Shown piece by piece: positions 1-10,800 of a DNA stretch of 64,000 nt (positions are counted from its first letter, which is position 1; each line of letters opens with the position of its first letter). The notes beneath the pieces are model-generated. The model had not been told where the DNA came from, did not search any database, and worked only from the letters and a program-made list of their open reading frames with translations. This DNA is from Lithospermum erythrorhizon. Taxonomy: Eukaryota > Streptophyta > Magnoliopsida > Boraginales > Boraginaceae. The DNA lies in NCBI GenBank assembly GCA_019722365.1, contig JADFUC010000343.1, forward strand, positions 1-64,000, in the 5' to 3' direction. The position numbers were made by a program, and so were the translations under genes.

Positions 1-1960
1 TGCCATGTACATTATAAGATGATGTGTTTTAACACACTTTGAGTTGTGTTGTAAACCTACCCGATAGAACCCCGAGAAGTGGTTGAAACCCATTTTGATC
101 ATAGTCGTGCATGACTATGTCAGGATAATCTTAGTCATCAATGATTCCTTGGTTGAGAGACCGGGCTGATGAATGTAAAGACTGCTTGTAAGTAGCGTTC
201 AGATAAAGGATGTGATTATAATCACTATCCTTTTGCTTTACATGTCTTGAAATGACCTAAGAAGTCATGCAAGCTTATGGGATCCATGTATGGATTTAAG
301 CATGCATCTCGGAGTTGAGATCCTTCCCCTGTGATTCAACCAAGTTTGGTTTTCACGAGCTTAATGAAGGAACTGAACGTGGCAAAGTTCAGTGGGAGCT
401 AGTTCATTCACTTTCTGGAATAAGTTAAATAATTGATTAAAACAAAAGTTCATTTGTGTTTTAATCTGATTGTTAATTCAAACTAAGAAGGAATGCGTGA
501 TTCATTCATATATAGTTACCCATTATATATTTCACATGCCGTTGAAATATATAACATACATTTATCAGATACTCAATGAGTGAAAAGTTAAATCCCTCAG
601 TTAGTCTATGCAGAGGCAACATGAATTGTTGATTACACCTCTTCAAGCCTGGGAACATAGGAGGAAGCCAAGGCCTCTGGGTCGATGCCTATAGTTGCAT
701 GACAAGCATCAAATGACTAACATGGTGTTTCGATGAAGTATCAAGATTAATCACGCTAGCCTCAGGACTGGGGATCATCACCGCTGGCCGGTCCATGACC
801 TGGAGCTCAGATGACCAAACAAATTCATAGAAGATATGTATATCCTGTCTTATGATATTTAGTTAATTTTAGGTTCGACAATTCTAGACCTACGTATATA
901 TAACTATCTGTATATATAAGCTCGCATTTCTTTGACTATGACCAAACGCCTTTAAGCCGGGATTATAACGGCATACGTCATCACACAAATGAGTATGGGC
1001 TGACATGTTGATATATCGAGGGATTTATCCGCCCTGATATACAAGAAGATTCAGCCTCTCACACAGCTTGGTACTTCGATTGGTTTAAGGGACGCTATAA
1101 ATGCTTATTCGCTTCATACCGAGTAAAGAAAGTCAGGGGCGCTTTTCATGACACACTTCTTATGGTTAGCCTACGACGAGATCATGCGATAAAGGAATTG
1201 TATGGTAATCGCCCAAGGGCAGTTGTATGTTGTAACCAACAGAATTGATTCCCTTTTATTATGCCCGCTATGATAATCAGGTATCAATTCATTTACCGGG
1301 TTGGTTAAATGTGATTACTGTAACTAAGTGTTCAATTCTTAGTAATCAGATACACAGTGGTTCTCATGACACTTAAGTGGGTTATGAGCGATTGCTAGAT
1401 CCTACTATTAATCATTATAATAATAGTAATTGTCAATTATTATTATTATACGAAATCCTACTATTATTCGAGCCTAGAAGATCACAGACAAGGATTTGGG
1501 ATTATATTTCATGATGAATTAAACTACATTTGCTAAATCGAGTTGATTGTAATCAAAGAATATTTTCCTAATTTTATTTTTACATTGATAATGTAAAATA
1601 TAAATTGATTTAACCCAATTAATTAATTAATAATCAATTAATTCGATAGTTAGTTGAGCTCAGTAACTTGTTAGTTACTATTAACAACTTGTTAGTGTTT
1701 GATTTTACTTAACGGTTTAGTTAAACTTAACGGTCGGCCTATTAAGCTATTCGTAAGTTTTTGGTTTCCACCTATATAAGCAAACTAATTAGGTTTCATC
1801 ACAAGTTTTCATGAATGAAACAAAAACCTAGCCTCCTCCATTTTCTCTCACATTTAAAATATCAAGGCGGAAGAATTGAAAAATTCTCTGATTTTTCATC
1901 CAATCAATCCATGTTCTAGCAAACACAATCAGACGATTCAACCTTCCCGCGCCAAGAACC
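1..1960 (+). repeat. Diverged copia-like LTR-type sequence, plus orientation
   Basis: There is no open reading frame of note. From about 1190 to 1860 the sequence is clearly related, in inverted orientation, to about 3070-2450. Shared blocks include the 'gattgctagatc' stretch near 1391, the 'ataataatagtaatt' stretch near 1417 and 'cgagcctagaag' near 1469. It ends in a promoter-like stretch with a TATA box at 1773 and a pyrimidine-rich leader, as LTRs of copia elements do. The part from 1 to 1190 is unassigned repeat-like DNA. I could not place a clean TG...CA boundary, so the LTR call is an inference from its relation to the better bounded copy at 1961-3297. Confidence 0.45.
1773..1780 (+). 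promoter_or_regulatory. TATA box of the copia-like LTR
   Basis: TATATAAG lies 20-30 bases before a leader rich in A and C (caaactaattagg...). In the LTR copy on the other strand the equivalent place reads TATTTAAG. This is the expected LTR promoter position. Activity is not shown by the sequence. Confidence 0.4.
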
Positions 1961-3297
1961 TATTAGAATCTAGTATGAATTTAATCGTGATAAACACCAA
2001 TTCATACATCCCGGATTCTCAAAATAATGTAAATTAATCTAAACATAAAATACAAATGTATGAATACGAGAATTCTTACATTTCAACGGAAGCGAATTGA
2101 ACCCAAATCCCACGAAGTGCCTCGCGTGAAAGCCCCTCCAAGATCCTCTCCAATGCTTGTTCAACACCGAAAAGATGTCCTCTAGATTGCACACACCAAG
2201 AGGGAAACGAACCGAGAACTTGAACTTGCTAGAGTTTGAGGATGAAATGAGAATTGGAAGAGAAAATCTTCCAATTCACCAAGTGGAGAAAAGTCAGCCT
2301 TCAAGGCCTATTCCCGAAAGTCGCCTCGACTCCGTAACGCAACTAACCGTTTTTCGAATTTTACCCTCCTGCTCTTCTCGTAATACGAGGAGAGATGGTT
2401 CTTTGACTTCTCACGAGGCCGCACTATTAGAGAGGGAGGCGGAGGTTTTTGTTATTCTAATGTCATTAAAAACCTAATCCCCTTAAATACCAAGTCTCTG
2501 AAAATTCCACCTACAACTCGTTAAGAAATCGCTTTAATCCTCGTTAACTTAATTAGACCGTTATGAGCCTCTAATTAAATAATGAGTTACTAGTGAGTTG
2601 TTCTATTTTAATTAACTTAACAAGTCAATTAAAATACTAACGTCACTATCAAATAAATTCTATCGGGTTATTCATCTATCTCATTGCTTAATTGATTAAA
2701 TCCTCGCAAGTTTAACCAATTGATGTTCATCAACATATATATTTGACAAATATATAAATATCGAGAAATACATTTCTCAATAAAATGTCTCGCTTAATTT
2801 CATTCATAAAATATTATTCAGGCGACCTTCTAGGCTCGTATAATAGAAATAGATAATAATAATAATAATTGACCAATTACTATTATTATAACGATTAACG
2901 AGTAAGATCTAGCAATCGTCATAACCCCTTAAATTATCACAGAACCCACACTAGTAATAGGCTCATTACTAAGGTGAACACTAGTTCCAAAGAATCACAT
3001 TTTAACCAACCCGCAACGACCGACACAATTGTCGCAACGGGCATAATAAATGGAATCAATTCTCATTGATTTCCAACACAACCAACTAGAGGCACTACAT
3101 TTGAGGTGCTCAACGATGGAATTCAAAGGAGGCTTCGTGAAAGAATTTGTTGATAGACTTCCGCTGGCATCACTGTAAGTGCTCTGTTATTCATATAGTT
3201 TTTATGTGATGTTTAGATTAATTTTATATCATTTTGAGGATCCGGGATGTATGAATTTGGTGTTTATCACAATTAAAATTCATACTAGATTCTAACA
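1961..3297 (-). repeat. LTR-like repeat with long inverted ends (copia-type, possibly solo)
   Basis: Read on the minus strand this unit starts TGTTAGAATCTAGTATGAAT at 3297. It ends with the near-exact reverse complement at 1961, which begins TATTAGAATCTAGTATG. The outer ~95 bases of both ends are almost identical once inverted, and weaker similarity continues to about 140 bases. The interior (about 3070-2450) is the inverted relative of 1190-1860. TG...CA-type ends and a length near 1.34 kb fit an LTR. The long inverted ends also fit a foldback-type DNA element. The 5-bp flanks (gaacc and aatat) do not match, so there is no target duplication. A 106-codon ORF inside (2157-2477, plus) has no recognisable content and is probably chance. 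Confidence 0.5.
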
Positions 3298-4620
3298 AAT
3301 ATGAGGTCCCGGCAAAGAGTGAGGCGCTAAAGACGGACGCCCAAGAAATTTTTATTGTAAGCAAATGTGATGCCCTAACGAGTGGTCATAACAAAAGCAG
3401 GCGGAACCACACGCACCACAGCTGGATCACCCCCTTTCGTCGTGATATTAGAGCGCAACTATGCGCTGCGGGCATTTAAGCTCCCTCTTTCACCAAGTTC
3501 ACTGAAAGACGAATCTTTATGAACACATCACGGAATCTAAATCCCCAATGTTATTCCAAAGATCCTCAGCAGCAAGGTCTACTACAAGGCTTTTCCATCC
3601 AGTCTTGTAGGACCCGTACTAAAATGGTTCAACCAGTTTCTGGAAGGATGCATAACTTCCTTCGAATATCTCAAAAGGTGGATTACTAGAACCTACGTAG
3701 GAAGGGTTCAACAGGACAATGATGATCACTCTCTCATGACCATCAAGCAGAGCGAGAATGAAGCGATTTTCTCCTTTCAGACTCCGGGTTCAGACGTGAA
3801 TTCAACTCTTCCTAAGGGCTCATAACATAAAGGCCATAGCCTCATCGAGGAGCCTAAGGATGGAAGAAGCTTCATGAGTTCTTCTAAAGAAGAGGTTCTA
3901 GCCCGGAGGAGGTTGAATTTAATCATTTATAAATACATCCTGGGATAGAGAGAATGGAGAAAGAAATGAGAAGGGAAGAGGCTAAGTGGAGGAGTCCAAC
4001 CCTAAGAGGAGAAGCGCTGACATGATCCTGCATAGAAAGATGCTCCAGGCTGATCTTCTCGGGAACAAATAGCTTCTGAGCCCGCCACGAACAAAAAGGT
4101 TAAGGAGTCAAGTGGGGGAACGATTGAATATCTAACCCCTCGAGGCCCGTGGGAAATAATATATTCCCGGAGATCGAGGACAAGCCGATGCTACCTGCAC
4201 TCCAAAGAGAAGCATCTCTCGTACAGAACGACATGAAAGCAACCACCAAATGCATCATGCGACAACAATCACGATATGCATCGATCGCAGTATATCTCAA
4301 GATGTAGATTGAGAAGTTCATACAGAGGGGGCAAACTGAAAGAGTATGTTCACAAGGACGCAGAGTCCCGAATGTGTCCTTCAATCGAGGAATTTTTAGA
4401 GTTCTGACGGTCCTCCAATATCACAAGCGGAGGCTAAACGCCATATGTGGACGGGCGTAGAGGAGACTCCTGGAGAATGTTAGATCAAGCGCACGCTAAA
4501 AGCGGATATCCTTGTTGTAACATCAAGGGCGCACTCCTCGAGTTCCTGCACTGCCCTTCTAGAGCATTTCTGAGGAGATAACGCGCTACGCGAGATCCAC
4601 CGTGATTACACCTATCATAA
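3298..4620 (+). pseudogene. Tat-like Ty3/gypsy gag fragment
   Basis: Frame by frame this reads as a plant Tat-clade gag capsid region. At 3601-3825 one open stretch gives GPVLKWFNQFLEG and then YVGRVQQDNDDHSLMTIKQ, the conserved WF...F...TIKQ block of Retrotrans_gag proteins. Upstream, near 3430-3520, a stretch reading FVVILERNYALRAFKLP fits the start of the same domain. Near 4300-4370 the IEKFIQRG...EYVHKD block, typical of the end of Tat gag, appears with frameshifts. The same signature occurs at 30.9-31.7 kb in a second element. Many frameshifts and a stop after codon SLPKGS-like at 3823 make it dead. No LTR of its own is visible: the left neighbour is a copia-like LTR and the right neighbour a Tekay-like LTR. 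Confidence 0.7.
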
Positions 4621-6240
4621 TGTAATAACCCGCTCCGTATGCATTATTTTAATATTATTCTTGTTTCGATCGGGTGCTGCGGTTAGAATTATACCATGTC
4701 GGATAAGAATAATGTCAAGCCAATGATATTATCTCTATATGTAAATTAGATTCTGTTCAAGTCAAGGCTGTTAAAAACCGAGAAGATCAATTAAACCGCA
4801 AATCAAACGAGACTCAAACACAACTCTAGAAATATCTTTCACCAACTCCCACATCACTATTCATCATCATCCACAAATCACCAAACAACTTCTTCTTCCT
4901 CCATAGGGCCGAAACCCCCCTACCTTCCGAATTCGATTTTTTTCTCATTTTCTTGCAGAATCTTGTTGCAATCTACTCCATAATCTTGTTCTCATCTCTG
5001 ATTATCAAAGGTATCATTTTATCTTCAAATCTAACTATTTCTTGACTATACGACTATCAGATAAGTTTGACTTTTGTTGACTTTTAGGATTCGGAGTTTT
5101 TGAGACTTTTTAATGGTAGATGTATCATCTAAGCTTGAATATTGTGGTTAGAAGTGATTAGAATCGATGTGGGTTGAAATGTATTGAATAAGTAAGTTTA
5201 CTTTTTAGGTTGATTCTTCCTAATCACTTTTAGTTGTAAAAGCATGTTAATGGACTTTAATGAGATGTTTTCAAGTATTAGCTGTGACTTTTGTATGGTC
5301 AGTAGAGATATTATGTTGATTTTAGTTCGGGTAAAGCGAGAGTATTTGAGTTTCGGAATTTAGGTGGTTAATAATGGAAATATTACTTGGGAGTTTCGAT
5401 TTTGGGTTGAATATGTTGTTTAAAGTGTCAGTATGATTTTATCGAGGCCGATTTGGGTCAGAGGTCATATGGTTGAAATTATCATTTTGTTTGTCATTTA
5501 AACACTATTAGCGACTCATTAACTAAATTTAATAATTTGTAACTAAAAGGTCAGAAGTTAGTTAATTGAATTGGAATCGGAGTTATTATCAGAAAAGTAG
5601 TAATAGTATTTTCGTGTTTGTGATTAGGCGAGCGGAAACGCACTGACTCAGCGGGCGCTTATTATTTGCTAGCTATAGTATTTATCTCACGGTAATATGA
5701 ACCACGGATTGGCGGATATGTGTATGTGTATGATTTTGCGTTAAATTGTATGTTGAAATATGAATTGTTGGTTGAGTTATGGGTTTGCCTCGGTGGGTTT
5801 CATGAGTCGTATAGTGTTTTGAGGCGCTGTCGAGTCGCATGGGGATGAAGTCAGAGCATGAAGCCGATTTATGTGGCTGCTGAGTTGTATTATTCGGAGT
5901 ATTTACCTTATACTTCGCAGGGGTGGGGCATATTGCCGCATTCGCTATTTATTCGGGTACAGGCTTATGTCGACGGGCATAAGTTCCTCCTCAGTAGTCG
6001 AGATTGAATATAAGCATTAGTTGTAGAAACCCGATTTATATCGAATGGATTGAAATGATTGAATCGCCGAAGTTGATAAAGTTGTCGAAGTTGATCGAAG
6101 TCAGTTGAAATTGATAGAGTCAGTTGGAAATGATTGAGTGGTTTAGTTGTGGATCGAGTAGTATTATACTTGTTGTCGAGTTGTGACTTGGTCGATTAGT
6201 TGTATCATGATGTACTCTACAGCTTTTGTATTCTAAATGC
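4621..6240 (+). repeat. Tekay/Del-like gypsy LTR fragment, plus orientation
   Basis: It begins TGTAATAACCCGCTCCG, the usual start of plant Tekay-type LTRs. The minus-strand LTRs at 16394 (TGTAAATAACTCGCTCC) and 43140 (TGTAATAACTTTCGTTCC) start in the same way. Other family marks are a 'gggccgaaa' leader near 4907, 'cgatgtggg' near 5165, and a GT-rich second half. The end is lost: at about 6240 it joins MULE coding sequence without the expected GGGTCGTTACA terminus. A degenerate ~20-bp motif (gttgataaagttgtcgaag...) is repeated near 6070-6140. No coding sequence is seen. Confidence 0.6.
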
Positions 6241-7500
6241 TATTGCCCTGTCACAAGTAGGCATCGCCTCTCCATTCTCCTTCCGCAATTTAGTTTCTGC
6301 TTATACAACCTCTTCACTACTTTTCCATGAATTATATTCAACATGGTTAGAATAGGTCGAATTTCAGCCCTTTACACAATACCTTGTTAAATGTCTCCGC
6401 CTCAAATTGTTGACAAACTCATCAAGTAATTTGATCCAAATGGCCAATCTGCTTTTTGTCCATTTCTTTCTATCGATCCTGTCTAAGGCCTCAAATACTT
6501 CCACAAAAATCTTCTTTAATTCATTCATAGCATCCACGAAGTATTGAACATTAGGTGCCCCTAGCCTCTATATCATATCATTATGTTTTCTCCAGAAATC
6601 TCTTACTCCAGTTGGCATATAAATGCTTCACACAGAAACGATGCTCATCAAATGGTAATTCAACAAAGATAGCATTCTCAAGACCCTATATAAGCAAACA
6701 TAAAAGTTTCAGGTGCCATCAAAAAGTTGAGATGCCATCTAAAAGTTGAGGTGCAAAAAAAAGTTCAGGTGCCAGTATTTACCTTTTGTTGACCAGTCAT
6801 AACAATTCACTGCTCTACATCAACATCCATGGCCATGATCAGCATCCATCAAGACATAAAAATTTCATGCAACCAACCTTCAAACCAGCCTTCAGAGGTG
6901 CAAGGCACATGTAGATTCTCTGAAATTTCTATTCCTCCAACTTAATTATCACTGTAGAGCCAGGCATTGTATGCAAAAGTTCATGCCCATAACTTTGAAG
7001 CTTAGCAAATTGCTTTGCTTCATTTCCACTCATCAGTAACATAACTGTGGCTCGCCATGCCATCATTGTACTTATCTCAATTCGATAATGTTCGTGTGAA
7101 CCCTATAGCCTTTCGACCCGATAATGTCTTTACCACTTAGCTGAATAATATGCTTGGCCAAATTTAACAACCGTACTCGGCAACACTCTTGATCACGGGC
7201 CCATAAGTATGAGCTCCACTAATGCTCTTGATGCTCATGTTATCTTGACTTCCATTCTTCGAACAAAATACCTTAAATGGACAACCACTTCACCACATAA
7301 ATTGCTTTCCTTGCGTGTTTCTCATTAATAGGCAACCCGCATCTCCACCATCCTTGAAGTGCATATTTCCTAATTAGTGATCTGAATTCTTCAACCATTA
7401 GCAAAGATCATATTTGGGATAAAGCGGGGGTCTTTAGATACATATTTGTTGAACATTACAGGCTTTGAACTTCTTCATCTTGACATCAAAATCCTTGTCG
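6241..7500 (-). pseudogene. MuDR/MULE transposase pseudogene, C-terminal part
   Basis: Read on the minus strand, 7420-7290 gives EFRSLIRKYALQ-like and GCPFKVFCSKNG-like segments, typical of the MuDR N-terminal (DNA-binding/zinc) domain. Around 6640-6580 it reads PFDEHRFCVKHLYANW, the conserved core of the plant MULE transposase catalytic domain. This is followed by NELKKIFVEVFEALDRIDRK and then KWTKSRLAIW at about 6520-6430. Stops and frameshifts interrupt every segment. The N-terminal PB1-like part of what is probably the same gene lies at 17.2-17.5 kb on the same strand, beyond an inserted LTR retrotransposon. A short tandem repeat sits inside it at 6702-6775. Confidence 0.75.
6702..6775. 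repeat. Tandem repeat, ~18 bp x 4
   Basis: Four imperfect copies of a unit like aaaagttgaggtgccatc follow one another inside the MULE pseudogene. It interrupts the transposase reading frame between the HRFCVKH core and the preceding domain. Confidence 0.8.
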
Positions 7501-9815
7501 TTATATGACCCCTTTGAATTCGGCCGCCACGAGTTAAGGTCATATAGCTATACACGAGATTCACCGATCGATGGATGACAACATAAAAAGACTTCGTTTG
7601 GCAGTAATAATAATAAAATATACTTTTGTCCGTCGTGGTAGGTAACAACATATACAATAAAACAACGAACAACATAATACAAATCCGCCCAATGGCCTTG
7701 ACTCGAAGATACCACAGAAATCCAAAAATCTGACATAGGGAAAGTATAGCGACGGACCCTATTGAGATCTGTCTGGCATGTCCTATGATATACGAGTCGA
7801 CTGACAACGAAATGACTAATTAGAGATTCCTATGCCTGTACGACTTCATCCTTGATGCTTGTCTGTGACCTATCGATCACGAACTTCTCGACAACCTCGG
7901 CTTGATCGACCCCATAGAACCTAGGTATAAAAGCGCCCGCCCATAGAGAGAATAAGGAATTAATTTATTAGGCAGTGAATACAAATACCCATGAGACTTG
8001 ATCCCATCGCATATATTCGTATATATATAACATATGCTTATATATTAACCGAGGCTACACAATAAATGCTTGTTCACAAATCATAGAGTTCTCTCATAGG
8101 ATATCACATAACACTTTATAACCTTCAACGTGCATATTCATTTTAGAAACTTGATCTCGGCACACAGAATCATCAAATGAGAAATCCCACTTTCCATGAA
8201 TATCATATGAGGAATCCGCCTCAAATAATACACACGTAGGAATCCGCCTCCACATGTCAGATGAAGCCTCCACCAGTCCTCCCGGCCGAGGCTCACGCCT
8301 GATAATGCGTATCGCAAATCTCCCGAATTCAGGTACCCATATGATATCTTGAACCTCGTCGAGAGTCATGGCTGGATTCATAAAATAACACACAAGCGAT
8401 CAAAAGCATCTGCGCATAGCCCTGGCATGGCCTTGACCACCAACGCGATGTCATAACATGAATCATATTCAAACTATCTCGATTATTTCATCATATGAAT
8501 CATAAATCGAATTTACACATAATATCATTCATAATCTCGGTATTTCATAATATGAATCATAATCACCACGATACACATATCGAGAATAGTTCCCGAAGAC
8601 AACGCCAAAATATATAACATAATATATGAAAGGTCCCATTCGTGAGATTTGTCTTCATTCATGCAGCGATAATATTATTTCTGAAGCGATCGTCGTGCTA
8701 GATCGAGCTCAACTCCTATCAAATAAATTATACATTATCTTGCGTCAGTGAATAACCTCTCTTAACATCTATATAAATCACAGTGTTATGCAGATCTTCT
8801 GATTAATTTATAACTCTTAGCGATAAATCATGTATCCCAAGATTGGTATACCTTTTAATCATTAACGTAACTACATTAAAATGGCAACCATTGAAATCTC
8901 AATATTCGGTCATGTAGCCTTATTACTGACAATAACACTTTAAGCACATTCTAATCAGTCTTCAACAATCATTTGACAACTAATTAATCCATTAACTACA
9001 ACCTCCAATTGAGCTAAAATACTATCACGAATTTCCCAAACTTTCTCGGCCAATCTACTACTATCCATATCCAAACCAATAATTCTATACAGAAAACAAC
9101 TATATTAAAGTCCTGCAGACTCATATTAAAATTTAAAAAAGTTAATTTAGAAAAGTCAATAAAAAGTCGGCCGCCGAAGCTTTACGTTTACAACCCCCGA
9201 TAATCACTGCAATCACGTAATCCCACATCGATACTTAGATAACATTTACATACCATAATAAATTCAAGATCTAAAAGTCAAAAAATCATAAAGTCAACTC
9301 TTAAAACTTCGAAAATATCTCGAAATTTGTCTTTCTTACACGGAGTATATGATGAGGATGATGAGGAGAAGCAAATCCCTTGGCTTTTGATCTTGAGTTT
9401 AAGAAACAATGATGAGCTGGAAAATTTTTGAGGGGAAGGCTGAAATTTCGGCCAAAAGAGGGAAAGAAGAGGGGAATGAATGAGGATGAAACTTCGGTGG
9501 TGGTAGATGGGATATTTAGAGGGGAAGAAATTTGGAAGTTAGTTAGGTTTAAGTTAATTACACACCTTCCTTAAATCTCAGCAACGTTCCATTGTGTTAT
9601 TCCCGAGGCATATATTACTACTCATCTCATAAGTGTCTCGATATATCGATATTATTCCAAAATTATTTATACTATATAGGGTCCGCCTGAGCGAAATATA
9701 CCAAGTGACAGATTTGTTGAATTATAAAACACCAGCTTGAAATTTTAATTTAAGCAATACCAGAAACTTATAGCACTATCGACATAATATTGATGAGGAG
9801 CCGAGGAGTTATTAC
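7501..9815 (-). repeat. Tekay-like element 1, 3' LTR
   Basis: This is a direct repeat of 14048-16394, sharing long blocks in the same order: a gagttaaggtcat... block, 'acaacatatacaataaaa', 'cttatatattaaccgaggct', a short tandem ...gaggaatccgcc... array, 'acacaagcgat', 'gaggagaagcaaatc' and 'cgacataatatt'. On the minus strand it starts about TAATAACTCC at 9815 and ends near ...GGTCATATAA at 7501. The two copies differ by many small block changes, so insertion is old or the assembly is poor here. A coding-like minus ORF at 8094-8393 and others in this span are LTR noise. Confidence 0.75.
8180..8250. repeat. LTR-internal tandem repeat, ~29 bp, 3 copies
   Basis: Copies begin at about 8180, 8211 and 8239, each with the core ggaatccgcctc followed by an AT-rich spacer. 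The partner LTR has four copies at 14706-14810, so copy number changed after insertion or in one lineage. Confidence 0.65.
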
Positions 9816-10751
9816 CGGTCACCTCGCCCATAAAACTGTCATAATTTATAATGGTGCATGCTATCGTCTCGAATTCGCTTTGAAATGCAGCTCTTGTTAC
9901 CGAATATCATGACATGCTGTCGCGATCATATTCTCTCTAACATAGTCGAGCCGGAGATCGCGTAATACCTCGTAATTACATTATGGCGATACCACTGAAT
10001 ATTACTTACACCATTGGATATTCACGTAATCTAATCATATCATAATCATCGCCGTCGCGCATTGGCTGATATCGTCCTGCGTATCTTATATTCGCCAAAA
10101 TCGTCAACTCGTATTTTATCATGTTATCGATATCATAAATCAACCATTAATAATACCGCAAAATCAATATATTATCCGTATCATCGATGCTCGGCCCGTA
10201 TCCGCTCGTAATTAGGTAATAAATGCATATCCGCTTGTTGTGTTATCGGATTCATTAATGTGCAAATGGAATTCTCTTTAGCCGAAAACCCTGCCGTCAA
10301 ATTGTTTTATTCGCGATTATAGCGTCCCACTATCTGATAAATACACCAGGTTCCACCGTACAAGTAACATATAAATAAATCATAGATAACACATTTCGTA
10401 ATGCTCCCGTTTATACCTCTTAAAACACCAACTTACGTAGTATAGTTATATCATAACAAACACCTTTTATATAATCTATCCGGTATGTATATATATGTAT
10501 CGTGTCATTCTCATACCATCGTGATTTTATGCATTAGTATAGGTCGATATCGTCTTTCCCTTTAACATGTTTATTTATATCGACACCGTAATAAATTATA
10601 ATACTTGTCTTAACGTAGAGTTATCGTTATCTCGATTCATTGTATATACCCCCAGGCTCATTGTTAACGTCATATATTTCTAGTCTTACTGAGGATTTAT
10701 CAACATCCGATTTCCAACGATAATTCAGCAAGCAGCCGCATACATATATAC

Positions 10752-10753
<2 letters not shown>

Positions 10754-10789
<36 letters not shown>

Positions 10790-10800
10790 TATATATATAT
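10754..10800. repeat. (TA)n microsatellite
   Basis: About 46 bases of alternating T and A, with one phase slip near 10782. It sits in the interior of the dead Tekay-like element. Confidence 0.95.

Noticed and set aside
2157..2477. 106-codon plus ORF in the copia-like LTR
   Set aside because: It is charged and low in information, has no motif, and is antisense to the LTR leader.
4100..4384. 94-codon minus ORF
   Set aside because: It is opposite the readable Tat gag sequence on the plus strand.
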